A stretch of DNA of 64,000 nt from contig JBBRSD010000006.1 in the NCBI GenBank assembly GCA_038245725.1, positions 62,001 through 126,000 of the forward strand, in the 5' to 3' direction. Position 1 is the stretch's first letter. Each line of letters opens with the position of its first letter. Shown here in pieces: positions 1 through 8,762 of this stretch. A program made the position numbers and the translations under genes. Below the pieces are notes generated by a model, which did not search any database, was not told the DNA's origin, and saw only the letters and a program-made list of their open reading frames with translations. Source of the DNA: JBBRSD01 sp038245725. Its GTDB lineage: Bacteria; Actinomycetota; Coriobacteriia; Anaerosomatales; JAAXUF01.

Positions 1-633
1 CACATCGTGGGCCTGCTCGATCATCCTACGACGGGCACCGTCTCCATCGATGACGAAGACGTATCGGGCATGGAACCCAACCAGCTCGCGGCCGTGCGAA
101 ACAAGCGCATCGGCTTCGTCTTCCAGTCATTCAACCTGCTGGCTCGAACCACCGCCCAGGCGAACGTGGAGCTACCGCTCGTGTATGCCGGCGTCAGTGG
201 CAGCGAGCGGTCGCGCCGCGCAAGGGAGGCGCTCGAGCGCGTGGGGCTGGGCGACCGCCTCGGCCATATGCCCAACCAGCTTTCCGGCGGTCAGCAGCAG
301 CGCGTCGCGATTGCGCGCGCGCTCGTGACCGAGCCGAGCATCGTGCTCGCCGACGAGCCCACGGGCAACCTTGATTCGCGAAGCGGCGTCGAGGTGATGC
401 AGATACTTCAGGACCTCAACGAGCAGGGAATTACCGTCGTGCTCGTCACCCATGACGCGCGAGTTGCTCGGCATGCGCAGCGCGTCGTGCACCTTCGAGA
501 CGGGCAGATCGTCTTGAACGAACTAGTGGAGGACAGCATCAAAGCGGCGTGGGAGGTCCAACAGCTCGACTCCGTTGACGCAATCGGCCACGACCTGGAC
601 AGCCTGTCGGTCAACGCGAGGCCGCGGCCGTGA
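1..633 (+). CDS. ABC transporter ATP-binding protein, MacB/LolD type (5' partial)
   Basis: The reading frame is open from the first base, so the start codon and Walker A motif lie upstream of the window. What remains shows the Q-loop (VFQSFNLL), the ABC signature LSGGQQQRVAIARAL, Walker B with its catalytic Glu (VLADEPTGNLD) and the H-loop (VTHD). This spacing is typical of the MacB/LolD/FtsE group, which powers mechanotransmission-type exporters rather than channel-type importers. The stop overlaps the GTG start of the FtsX-like permease by four bases, so the two are translationally coupled and form one transporter. The ~45-residue tail after the H-loop has no recognised motif. The substrate cannot be told; antibiotics, peptides or lipoproteins are typical of the family. 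Confidence 0.95.
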   Translation, partial: HIVGLLDHPTTGTVSIDDEDVSGMEPNQLAAVRNKRIGFVFQSFNLLARTTAQANVELPLVYAGVSGSERSRRAREALERVGLGDRLGHMPNQLSGGQQQRVAIARALVTEPSIVLADEPTGNLDSRSGVEVMQILQDLNEQGITVVLVTHDARVARHAQRVVHLRDGQIVLNELVEDSIKAAWEVQQLDSVDAIGHDLDSLSVNARPRP

Positions 634-1817
634 ACATAGTAGAGAGCTTCCGCATCGCGCTTCGAGCGCTCAACGCGAATAAAGTCCGGAGCGCTCTGAC
701 GATGCTGGGCGTGATCATCGGAGTCGCGGCCGTCATCCTGCTCGTCTCGATCGGCACCGGCGTCCAAAGTCAGATCACCGGCCAGATCGCCGGTCTCGGC
801 TCGAACCTGCTCTACGTGTTCCCGGGCAAGCTCGAAGGCCGAGGAGGGCCGGGCGGTGGCGGCGTCGGCAAGAAGCTGACGCTCGACGACGTGAAGTACC
901 TGCAGGCCCGTCTCGGCTCGTCGAATCTCGTCATCCCCGAGCTCGCGGGCGCGGGGGACTTCCGGTACCACAACCAGACGATGAACGGGCAAGTCACTGC
1001 CTCCGACGAGAATGTGAATCAGGCGGCGATCGGCACAGTGCAGATCGGGCGCTGGTACGGCAGAGGCGAGGCCGTCGGGGCATCGCACGTGGCGGTCCTC
1101 GGAAGCGGCGTACGCGACACGTTGTTCCCTGGACAGAACCCGGTGGGCGCTTCCATCGATGTGAACGGCCAGCCGTTCCGCATCATCGGAGTGCTCGAGA
1201 AGAAGGGCGGCGGGTTTGGCGGGAATCAGGACAACATCGTCAGTATCCCGCTCTCGACGGCGCAGCAGCTGTTCGGGACATCCGATGTCTCGGTGATACT
1301 CGTGCGGGTCGCCGACGCGAAACAGGTCGATGCGGTCAAAGCGCAAGCGCAGATCGCGCTCCGGCCGCGCTTCTCGGACCAGTTCACCGTGTTCACCCAG
1401 GCGCAGACGCTGAGCTTCCTGTCGACGATCCTCGGAACGCTCACGGCGATGCTCGCTGGGTTGGCGAGCATATCGCTGCTGGTCGGGGGAATCGGAATCA
1501 TGAACATCATGCTTGTCAGCGTGTCCGAGCGGACGCGCGAGATCGGCATTCGCAAGGCAGTCGGCGCTCGGACGTACGACATCTTGAGCCAGTTCGTCAT
1601 CGAGGCGATGGTGCTGTCGGTCCTCGGAGGCGTCTTAGGGATACTGGTCGGCGCCGGTGGGGCGCTTGCGCTTCGTAGCGTCGTGTCGACGCAGGTGACG
1701 TGGTGGGCGGTCACACTGGCGTTCTTCTTCTCGGCGGGAGTGGGAGTGTTCTTCGGGGTGTACCCGGCATATCGCGCGTCGCGGCTCGACCCGATCGAGG
1801 CACTCAGGTACGAGTAA
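630..1817 (+). CDS. ABC transporter permease, MacB/FtsX family
   Basis: 395 aa. An N-terminal membrane segment around residues 20-42 is followed by a MacB-PCD-type extracytoplasmic domain (about 45-250) and three C-terminal membrane segments (about 270-385), the standard four-helix MacB layout. The FtsX-type segment contains the conserved stretch GGIGIMNIMLVSVSERTREIGIRKAVGA, split here as GGIGIMNIMLVSV then SERTREIGIRKAVGA. The start is GTG, overlapping the stop of the ATPase gene (GTGA). A glycine-rich loop (residues 70-82) sits early in the periplasmic domain. No membrane-fusion partner gene is seen downstream; one may lie upstream of the window. Confidence 0.95.
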   Translation: MNIVESFRIALRALNANKVRSALTMLGVIIGVAAVILLVSIGTGVQSQITGQIAGLGSNLLYVFPGKLEGRGGPGGGGVGKKLTLDDVKYLQARLGSSNLVIPELAGAGDFRYHNQTMNGQVTASDENVNQAAIGTVQIGRWYGRGEAVGASHVAVLGSGVRDTLFPGQNPVGASIDVNGQPFRIIGVLEKKGGGFGGNQDNIVSIPLSTAQQLFGTSDVSVILVRVADAKQVDAVKAQAQIALRPRFSDQFTVFTQAQTLSFLSTILGTLTAMLAGLASISLLVGGIGIMNIMLVSVSERTREIGIRKAVGARTYDILSQFVIEAMVLSVLGGVLGILVGAGGALALRSVVSTQVTWWAVTLAFFFSAGVGVFFGVYPAYRASRLDPIEALRYE

Positions 1818-1832
1818 TGCGCCCCTTGACGC

Positions 1833-2330
1833 TTACGACTGGAAGTCCTCCGGAGTGACTGAGTCGAGGAACTCCCGGAACGCTGCGAGCTCGGTCTCCT
1901 CGTCTTGCAGAACGCCGGTCTCCTCGTCGATGGCGGAAGAGTCGAGGACCTCCTCGGCGACGAAGATGGGGGCACCCATGCGGATCGCGAGCGCGATGGA
2001 GTCCGAAGGCCGAGCGTCGACGACGAAGGAGCGGTCCTCGGCGCGCAGCACGATAGCGGCGAAGAACGTGCTGTCCTCGACTCGAGTGATCTCGACGCGT
2101 TCGACGAAGGAGTTGAGGGTCTCGAGGACGCTTCGCATGAGGTCGTGCGTGAGCGGCCTGGGTGGCTCGGCGCCTTCGAGTGCGAGGAGGATCGCTGTGG
2201 CTTCCGGGTGCCCGATCCAGATGGGCAGCACGCGGCCGTGGCCCGGCTCCTCGAGGAGTGGTTTGAGCACGATGACGGGCTGGCTCGACCGAGGATCGAG
2301 TGCGAGACTCGCGATGCGGACCTCGACCAC
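1833..2330 (-). CDS. Bifunctional nuclease family protein (BFN/DUF151)
   Basis: 165 aa. The N-terminus (VEVRIASLALDP, then PVIVLKPL) and the motifs LPIWIGHPEATAI, RPLTHDLM and ARPSDSIALAIRMGAPIFVAEEVL are diagnostic of the BFN/DUF151 family, which in some organisms has both DNase and RNase activity. The GTG at 2330 is chosen because GGAGG lies 8 bases upstream; a GTG at 2339 overlaps that ribosome site. An acidic C-terminal tail, rich in Glu and Asp, follows the core as in actinobacterial homologues. It is convergent with the MacB permease and divergent from the YjbQ gene. Confidence 0.93.
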   Translation of the reverse strand: MVEVRIASLALDPRSSQPVIVLKPLLEEPGHGRVLPIWIGHPEATAILLALEGAEPPRPLTHDLMRSVLETLNSFVERVEITRVEDSTFFAAIVLRAEDRSFVVDARPSDSIALAIRMGAPIFVAEEVLDSSAIDEETGVLQDEETELAAFREFLDSVTPEDFQS

Positions 2331-2422
2331 GGTTTCCACCTCCGGCGTTCTTCGCGAGACGGGTACGAGCTACATGAGAGTCACATGATACCCCTGAGCG
2401 CCGAGTGTTACGGAGGAGCGCC

Positions 2423-2821
2423 ATGGATTTCGGCGTTACGACAGCCAGGCGCGAGCAGTTCGTCGACATCACTGGCTCCGTCGAACAGGCGCTCGCCGAG
2501 ACAGGCCTGCGCGACGGCGCCGTCGTGGTGTACTGCCCCCACACGACTGCGGCGATCACCATCAACGAGAATGCCGATCCGGACGTCGTGCGCGATCTGA
2601 TCGCCGGCCTTGAGCGGCTGGCGCCCCGAGATGCAGGCTGGCGCCATCGGGAAGGCAACAGCGACGGTCACCTGAAGGCGTCGCTGCTGGGATCGAGCGC
2701 GACCGTGCCCGTGACGGGCGGCCGTCTTGCGCTGGGGACGTGGCAGGGCATCTACCTCGCCGAGTTCGACGGGCCGCGCCAACGACGCGTGATCGTGACA
2801 GCGCTTCCCGGCGCCTCGTGA
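2423..2821 (+). CDS. YjbQ family protein (UPF0047, secondary thiamine-phosphate synthase-like)
   Basis: 132 aa. It carries the UPF0047 motifs: PHTTAAITINENADPDV, the HREGNSDGHLKASLLGSS segment, and LALGTWQGIYLAEFDGPRQRRV near the C-terminus. Full length for the family is about 130-140 aa. Some members show weak thiamine-phosphate synthase activity, but the physiological role is unsettled. The ATG at 2423 has GGAGG at 2412-2416, six bases upstream; an upstream in-frame start at 2405 has no such site. It lies divergent from the bifunctional nuclease and just upstream of tRNA-Ile. Confidence 0.93.
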   Translation: MDFGVTTARREQFVDITGSVEQALAETGLRDGAVVVYCPHTTAAITINENADPDVVRDLIAGLERLAPRDAGWRHREGNSDGHLKASLLGSSATVPVTGGRLALGTWQGIYLAEFDGPRQRRVIVTALPGAS

Positions 2822-2900
2822 ATGCGAGGAGCCGGCTGCGGTGCTTCCTTGCGTGGCGTGCGTTTCTTCGGTAAGGTATCGAAGCGTTTCGCTCGGCGAC

Positions 2901-2977
2901 GGGCCCGTAGCTCAGTTGGTTAGAGCGCACGGCTGATAACCGTGAGGTCGTTGGTTCGAATCCAACCGGGCCCACCA
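2901..2977 (+). tRNA. tRNA-Ile (anticodon GAT)
   Basis: A full cloverleaf is visible: 7-bp acceptor stem (GGGCCCG with CGGGCCC), D-arm AGCTCAGTTGGTTAGAGC, anticodon stem CACGG/CCGTG around loop CTGATAA with anticodon GAT at 2935-2937, and a T-arm with GGTTCGAATCC. The discriminator is A and CCA is encoded. Confidence 0.98.
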
Positions 2978-2988
2978 CACGCAAGTAC

Positions 2989-3021
2989 GAGAGACCTGCT
3001 GACAGCGTCGGCGGGTCTCTC
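2989..3021 (+). terminator. Hairpin terminator after tRNA-Ile
   Basis: A 15-bp stem (two of the pairs G-U) with an AGC loop starts 11 bases after the tRNA CCA end: GAGAGACCTGCTGAC pairs with GTCGGCGGGTCTCTC. The following bases (TTGCG) are a poor U-tract, so it may act as a processing or attenuating hairpin as well as a terminator. Confidence 0.75.
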
Positions 3022-3461
3022 TTGCGCTGCGGGAAGCCTTCGGCTTGTGGCGCTACCCGCACCGACGCGAACTGGCCACTTGTCTGGCTCGGACGGGGCA
3101 AAGCGAGCGGACGTGCGCCGTTCGCACTGAAGCATCGACCGTTCGACACGGCCTATTCATGACGTGGGTCAAGAGTGCCGAAATAGTTAGTACGCGAGGA
3201 CCGGCCCCCTAATTCGGTTCGCGCGGGCCTGTGGATGGACCCGACCCCAGGGCGCTCCTTGTCTGAAGCGTCCGGACGCGTGTTTAAGACACCTCACACC
3301 CGACCTGGATATCGAGCCTGAAGCCATGAACGATCTTGTTGGTCACGCGTGCACAATTCAATCAGGGCGGGGTCGAAACTGCGGAGGCATCCGATAGGCG
3401 GGCAGTGGGTTCGTCTGCTTTGGCATCAGAACGAGCCAGAGTCAACGGAAGCTGGGTGCAA
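3022..3461. other. Gene-free leader region upstream of the secreted FN3 protein
   Basis: No convincing ORF is present. A perfect 12-bp palindrome (GCGTCCGGACGC) lies at 3268-3279, about 180 bases before the next start, and could be an operator. The region also holds several GC-rich inverted segments around 3180-3245. I recognise no known riboswitch family here; the c-di-GMP-I and ydaO core motifs are absent. Confidence 0.5.
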
Positions 3462-6400
3462 GTGAAGGCGTCGAGCGTGGCATACGGTCGTCTCCGGCGA
3501 CCGACGCGCGACATGCTGATGGTCGCGATTCTCGCGACCGCGGCGTCGCTCGCTGTCGCCCTGGGGGTCGCACATGCCATCACCGTCACCGCCCCGTCTG
3601 CCGCCGCGTCGAGCTATCTCGTGAATGCTGCGGCCAACTACACCTTCTCCGGGATGAAGACCACGAACAATCCCAAGGAGACGATCAGTAACCAAACAAC
3701 TTCGACCGTTATCACGTTCCCTTCCAACTTCGTGCTCACGGGCATCACCGGGGTGTCGATCCCCGGCCTTAGCGCGACGGGGCAGTTCAGCGTCTCGGGT
3801 CAGACGATCTCGATCAAGTGGGCAAGCAACGTCAACCGCAACAGGACCTTCACGGTCGTCATCAGCGGTCTGCAAAATACGTCGCAGCCGGGGTCGGCCG
3901 CGACGTATTCCATCGACGGAACCATCACTTCCAACACGAGCGCTACGAAAGTCTTGTGGCGACCGGCCGCAGCATTCATCGGCAACGCAACGGCGGTGAC
4001 GGCAGTCACTTCAGTGCTCGACACGTCGGCCATTTCGGCGCCTTCGACCTACACAGTCGGCTTCACGCTGGGAGCGCAGGGACGGATCGCTGGAACGACA
4101 ACGGCAGGCGGGAACACGATCACCATCACGTTTCCCGCCGGAACCACTGTCCCGGCCGGCCCCATGCCGAGCAATGTCACCATCAACGGGGTGGCGCCGT
4201 CAGCCGTCAGCGTGAGTGGGCAGGCGGTCACGCTGACGATGCCCGCCGGCACGACCATTGTCGGTGGCCAAGCGGTCACCGTGGTCCTCAAGAGGGCATT
4301 CGGGCTGGTCAATCCCGCCACGATTGGAAATGCGTATCAAGTGGGCATCTCTACGAGTGCGGAGACGGGCGTTGGGATGAGTGCGCCCTACACCATCGCG
4401 CTGGCCGTTCCGACGAACGTCAACCTTGCGTCCTCGAACCAGCCGGCAGCCGGGTTCGCTCTTCCCGGACAGACCGTCGTGGTCGACGGGTTCTCCCTGC
4501 AGCGCACCCTCGGGTCGACCCCGGCTACCGTATCGGCGGTTTCAGTCACGGATGCTGGTACGGCGCCCGCGACGACGGTGTCAGGTGTGCGCGCCTACCA
4601 GGACAACGGCGACGGGGTGTTTGGCGCCGGCGACGTGCTTCTGAACTCAACTCCAGCGACGTTCGTGGGAACGGCAGCGGCCGTGTCTTTCGATGCCGGG
4701 AAGTTGCAAACCATCTCCGACAGCCTGCCGCATCAGTACTGGGTGGTCTACAGCTTCGGTGCGGGGAGTGTGAACGGGGACACTGCGTCGTCCCAGGTTA
4801 CGACGTTCACCGCGACAGCCTCGCTCTCGTCGATACCAGCGGGAAAGAGTGCGACGTTCACCATCGACGCCATCGGGCCGACGACAGCATGGGCAGACCC
4901 GTCGGTCGATGCGACCACCATCACAGACGTCCCAAGCACGGTGATCGGCGGCACGTCTGCTGACACCGGTTCCGGCGTCGGCTCGGTCGTCGTGAAGATC
5001 CAGCGAGGCAGCGACGGACTGTGGTGGAACGGTGCTGCGTGGGCTGCAAGCCCCACATCCATGACCGCCGCGGCGACTTTGAACTGGACCTTCGGCTGGG
5101 ATCTGCTCCCAACGAACCAGGACGGCACCGACACGTACACGCTATACGCCACCGGCATCGACACTCTCGGGAACGTGGGCCCAACGGCGGTGCGCTCCGG
5201 CATCATGGTCGACAACCGGATCCCGACGCTTGTCTCGGCGGTTGCGCTCGACGCAACGCATGTCGACGCCACCTTCTCGGAGCCCCTGGCGCCGACGAGC
5301 TCGGCCGTATTGCTCGCCGCCATGAGCTTCGACAACGGCTTGTCGGCGACCGCGGCCACGCTCGATGCCAACGGGATCACCGTGCACCTGACCACCGGCG
5401 CTCAGGTGATCGGCGTCAACTACACGCTGACAGTCGCTATTGAATCGCTGAGCAACGCCCTCGGCATCCTGAACGAGGCGCCGAACACGGCGCTTTTCCT
5501 TAGCGGAGCAGTGCCGACCGTGGTCGTGACGCAGGGGACGGACCCGGGGCGTCCTTTGGCCGAGGTGTTCATGTCGCATGACGCGACAGCGGTCGTCGAC
5601 GAGATCGTGCTCTCTGCATCAGGTGGACCCGCTACCGCGGCGACGGTGACCGTTCGAGGCCTCGACACCTTTGCTACGCTGCGAGCCGATGTCGCGAAGA
5701 TCTCTCTTTTCCGCGACAACGGCGATAAGGTCTTCGGACCCGGAGATACGCGTGTGAGCACGGCGAGCACGTTTTCGGCAGATGCGTCGGGAACGGCATT
5801 GACCTTCGCTTCGATCGGTTCGGTCGTCGTGCCGGGTTCGCCCGCGTCGTTCTGGATCGTGTACAAGAGCGGCTCCACGCCGGGGAACGGACACGAGGTG
5901 GGGAGCCGTCTCAAGAACGGAGACGTTGCGGTCACCACCGCCACGGTTCCTGCGTTCGCGACGATCACGTCGGCCAACTCGGGCAAGACGGTCCAGATCG
6001 ACATCGTGCCGCCGAGTGTGCCGGCGACAGTGGCCGCCAATGCCGTTGCGACGGGAAGCGTTGAGGTGACGTGGACTCCGTCGGCCGACGCCATCTCCGG
6101 TGTGGCCTTCTACGACATCTACCGCGACGGCTCGTTCATAGCCACGAGCACCTCGACGACATACACCGCGACCGGTCTCACGGCCGGGCAGAACTACTCG
6201 TTCTCAGTGAGTGCCGTTGATGCGGCGGGCAATGAATCGGCGCAGAGCGCGGCGGTTGCGGTCACACCGCCGGCCGGCGCGATCTGGATGACGATCACCA
6301 CGCCCGGCGCGGACCTGGGAGTCGATCTTGGGAACCTCAGCCCCGGCACGGCCTCGGCGACGACCAGTGGCACCACGGTCGCGGTGGGTGGAGTAGGGGC

Positions 6401-6680
6401 CTATCAGTACGACTTGAGCGTTGACGCGCAAGACTTCGACAACCAGGCGCCGTCTGTGCCTCCCACCATGCCCGCATCGGTGATGTCGTATGCAACGCGC
6501 GGATGGGTGGTTGGCGGCCCAGCGGCACTCTCTATCGCCCCGCAGTTGATCGCCAGCTCAACGGGAACCAAGTACACGTGGCTGCAGAGCTACATCTTCG
6601 ACTACGACATCAACGTCGGCTACCAGTACTCCCCGGGCGTCTACACGTCGCACCTCACCTTCACGGTCGTGCAGAACTAG
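3462..6680 (+). CDS. Large secreted surface protein with fibronectin type III domain
   Basis: About 1072 aa from the GTG at 3462; an earlier TTG (3336) and an ATG (3513) are possible starts. The chosen start gives a basic n-region followed by a hydrophobic signal sequence ending near AHAI. The body is Ser/Thr/Ala-rich beta-sandwich material. Two diverged copies of a ~130-residue unit carry calcium-loop-like DNGDGVFGAGD and DNGDKVFGPGD followed by WVVY or WIVY motifs (near nt 4594-4860 and 5716-5960). A fibronectin-III domain (VEVTWTPS to YSFSVSAVDAAGNES, near nt 6060-6235) comes next, then a ~130-aa C-terminal domain. No LPxTG motif, S-layer-homology domain or C-terminal anchor is visible, so it is probably released or held non-covalently. 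Function unknown. Confidence 0.8.
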   Translation: MKASSVAYGRLRRPTRDMLMVAILATAASLAVALGVAHAITVTAPSAAASSYLVNAAANYTFSGMKTTNNPKETISNQTTSTVITFPSNFVLTGITGVSIPGLSATGQFSVSGQTISIKWASNVNRNRTFTVVISGLQNTSQPGSAATYSIDGTITSNTSATKVLWRPAAAFIGNATAVTAVTSVLDTSAISAPSTYTVGFTLGAQGRIAGTTTAGGNTITITFPAGTTVPAGPMPSNVTINGVAPSAVSVSGQAVTLTMPAGTTIVGGQAVTVVLKRAFGLVNPATIGNAYQVGISTSAETGVGMSAPYTIALAVPTNVNLASSNQPAAGFALPGQTVVVDGFSLQRTLGSTPATVSAVSVTDAGTAPATTVSGVRAYQDNGDGVFGAGDVLLNSTPATFVGTAAAVSFDAGKLQTISDSLPHQYWVVYSFGAGSVNGDTASSQVTTFTATASLSSIPAGKSATFTIDAIGPTTAWADPSVDATTITDVPSTVIGGTSADTGSGVGSVVVKIQRGSDGLWWNGAAWAASPTSMTAAATLNWTFGWDLLPTNQDGTDTYTLYATGIDTLGNVGPTAVRSGIMVDNRIPTLVSAVALDATHVDATFSEPLAPTSSAVLLAAMSFDNGLSATAATLDANGITVHLTTGAQVIGVNYTLTVAIESLSNALGILNEAPNTALFLSGAVPTVVVTQGTDPGRPLAEVFMSHDATAVVDEIVLSASGGPATAATVTVRGLDTFATLRADVAKISLFRDNGDKVFGPGDTRVSTASTFSADASGTALTFASIGSVVVPGSPASFWIVYKSGSTPGNGHEVGSRLKNGDVAVTTATVPAFATITSANSGKTVQIDIVPPSVPATVAANAVATGSVEVTWTPSADAISGVAFYDIYRDGSFIATSTSTTYTATGLTAGQNYSFSVSAVDAAGNESAQSAAVAVTPPAGAIWMTITTPGADLGVDLGNLSPGTASATTSGTTVAVGGVGAYQYDLSVDAQDFDNQAPSVPPTMPASVMSYATRGWVVGGPAALSIAPQLIASSTGTKYTWLQSYIFDYDINVGYQYSPGVYTSHLTFTVVQN

Positions 6681-6715
6681 CCCGATCGAGCCGGCGGCGC
6701 CGCAGTAGCGGACGA

Positions 6716-8656
6716 CTAGCGGAGCAGGGGAGTCAGCTCCGGCGCGGCCGCCGTCAGTGTGGCACGCACCTTCTGGGCATCAGCTGTTCTTCCCGCGGCC
6801 ACGGCGCTGTAGTACTCGTAGAGCAGCATGCGGGGCCGCTGCACGTTGGAGTCCGCGAGTTCTGCCAGCAGCTCCTCGGCGGTCTGCGGGTCGGCGGTCA
6901 CGGCTGCGAGATGGGCGCGCTCGAGCAGGGCATCGGGGTTCTGGGGCGCGAGCACGAGCGCACGATCGACGCGATCGCGCGCCCAGGCGAGGACCGCGGG
7001 ATCCGGCTTGAGGCCGTAAAGGTCCAGCGCCGGCTGCGCGAGCAGAGCGAGATAGACGCCGTTGCCCTCGAGGGAGCGCGCGGCATCGACGTCACGCCGG
7101 TACGCTTCGAACGACACAGCGCCGGCTGCGAGCCCCTGGCCTTCCTTGTAGAGAACGGCGTAGCGCACGTACGCTCGCGTTGGCTGGATGGCCTGGGCCG
7201 CGCGCAGCATAGGGAGCCCGGAGGCGGGAGTGCGCGCAGCGGCCCCCAGCGTTGCGAGCATATCGCCAGCGACTGCCGTGACGATGAGGAGCGCGGCCAC
7301 CCCTGCGAGCAGCCTCGCCGCGAGGCGCAGGCGCTGCCGGGAGGGGGCCGCAGCCTGCTGGGCGGAGTCGGTCTTCTCGGCAGTGGCGGGCCGGGCGAGC
7401 GGCGCGAGGGCGAGGCCGGCGACGAGCGCGGGCAGCGCCGAGAAGCGATCGTTCCACGGCATCACGAACATGCAGGCGCCGAAGGCGACCGCCGAGATCA
7501 CGTACGCGGTCCTCGCCGAGGAGACTCCGCCGGCCAGAGCCGCGCGCCCCCATGCGACCGCGAACGCGATGACCGCGAGTGCGCCGATGGCGCCCACACT
7601 CACGAGCACCATCAGCGGCAGCGAATGCGGGTCGCGCAGCAAGCCGGAGATGCCCGTGTAAGGCGCCGACTCGAGGCGCACGAGGGTAAGCGTAGCGGCG
7701 TGTTGCGACGCGAACTGCATCCCGTCCGGCCCGAATCCCAGCACCGGGCGCGTGAGCCACGCGTCGTAGGCGGTGCGCCACATCTCGAGCCGCGTCTGGA
7801 CGGTCGGGCCTGTGAACGTATCGCGAACGAGTGCGGAGATCCCGAGATACGGTGCGGTGAACGTGGTGACCGTCAGCGCGACGCCCAAGCCGAGGCTGAT
7901 GCCGAGGCCCACGAAGCCGGCGCGACGAGCGAGCGCGGCTTGGCCGAACAGTTGTGGGGCGAAGAGCGCCAGCGCGATCCACTCGGCGACGAGCGCGACG
8001 ATCACGGCGCTCGACGTTCCGGCGACCGCAGCGAGCGACATGAGAACGGCGGCCGCTAAGAAGAGCGACCGCCGGGCGCCGACTGCCAGTCGCGACGACA
8101 CGAGCGCCAGCGGGACGAGCAGCAGCATGATCATGCCGAGATAGTCGCCGTTGCCGAACCCGCCGGTCGCCTGGTGCCCGCCGACGGCTTCGACGAGCCC
8201 CACGACCGCACTCGCCGATCCCAGCCCGACGGCAACGGAGACGGTACGGTGCAGCACCGGAGCAAACCGCTGCCGAGACGCGATCACGATCACCAGCAGG
8301 GCGGCGAGCCACGTGGGCGCGCCCATCGCTTCGCCCTCGGCACCGAACGTGAACGTCTGAGCAGGCGTGGGCGATAGCGCCGACGCGACGAGCACGACCG
8401 CCGCGAGAGCGGCCGCCGAGGTCGCGAGCGCCCGCCACGCGGGGCCAGCGTCAGCCGACCACAACTCGTCGGGCGTGGCGAACGCGAGCAGCAGCGCGCA
8501 CGCTGACGCGAGGATGCCCGCGAAGCCGAGCGTGGGCTGGAGCAGGCCGAAGCCGGGGAGGAGCAGTGCGGCCGCAGCCGGAACGAACGCGGATGCGGCG
8601 GCGATGACGAGCGCCACCTGGTGTCTGCGAGACAGAGCGTTCGACGGTGCACTCAT
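6716..8656 (-). CDS. O-antigen ligase-like (Wzy_C) polytopic membrane protein
   Basis: 646 aa. About a dozen hydrophobic segments occupy residues 15-460. Between them lies a large extracytoplasmic loop with the WzyC-type motif RPVLGFGPDGMQF and, further on, DPHSLPL, where the ligase/polymerase family has its conserved Arg and His. FGNGDYLGM corresponds to the family's NxNxLA-type motif. The last ~150 residues form a soluble helical tail with TPR-like spacing (LAPQNPDALLERAHLAAV), common in bacterial fusions of this kind. The likely role is transferring or polymerising lipid-linked glycans on the outer face of the membrane. It is convergent with the FN3 protein, and no glycan biosynthesis cluster adjoins it, so the acceptor (glycan, teichoic acid or protein) is open. 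Confidence 0.8.
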   Translation of the reverse strand: MSAPSNALSRRHQVALVIAAASAFVPAAAALLLPGFGLLQPTLGFAGILASACALLLAFATPDELWSADAGPAWRALATSAAALAAVVLVASALSPTPAQTFTFGAEGEAMGAPTWLAALLVIVIASRQRFAPVLHRTVSVAVGLGSASAVVGLVEAVGGHQATGGFGNGDYLGMIMLLLVPLALVSSRLAVGARRSLFLAAAVLMSLAAVAGTSSAVIVALVAEWIALALFAPQLFGQAALARRAGFVGLGISLGLGVALTVTTFTAPYLGISALVRDTFTGPTVQTRLEMWRTAYDAWLTRPVLGFGPDGMQFASQHAATLTLVRLESAPYTGISGLLRDPHSLPLMVLVSVGAIGALAVIAFAVAWGRAALAGGVSSARTAYVISAVAFGACMFVMPWNDRFSALPALVAGLALAPLARPATAEKTDSAQQAAAPSRQRLRLAARLLAGVAALLIVTAVAGDMLATLGAAARTPASGLPMLRAAQAIQPTRAYVRYAVLYKEGQGLAAGAVSFEAYRRDVDAARSLEGNGVYLALLAQPALDLYGLKPDPAVLAWARDRVDRALVLAPQNPDALLERAHLAAVTADPQTAEELLAELADSNVQRPRMLLYEYYSAVAAGRTADAQKVRATLTAAAPELTPLLR

Positions 8657-8762
8657 AGGCTCGGCGCGGCCTCCTCCCCGGTGCGCGACTGACTTCGTTG
8701 GAAGTCTACCATCACGCCGGGGAGTGCTGAGGCCGTCCGGTTACGTGTTGTGCTGTCGGCCG

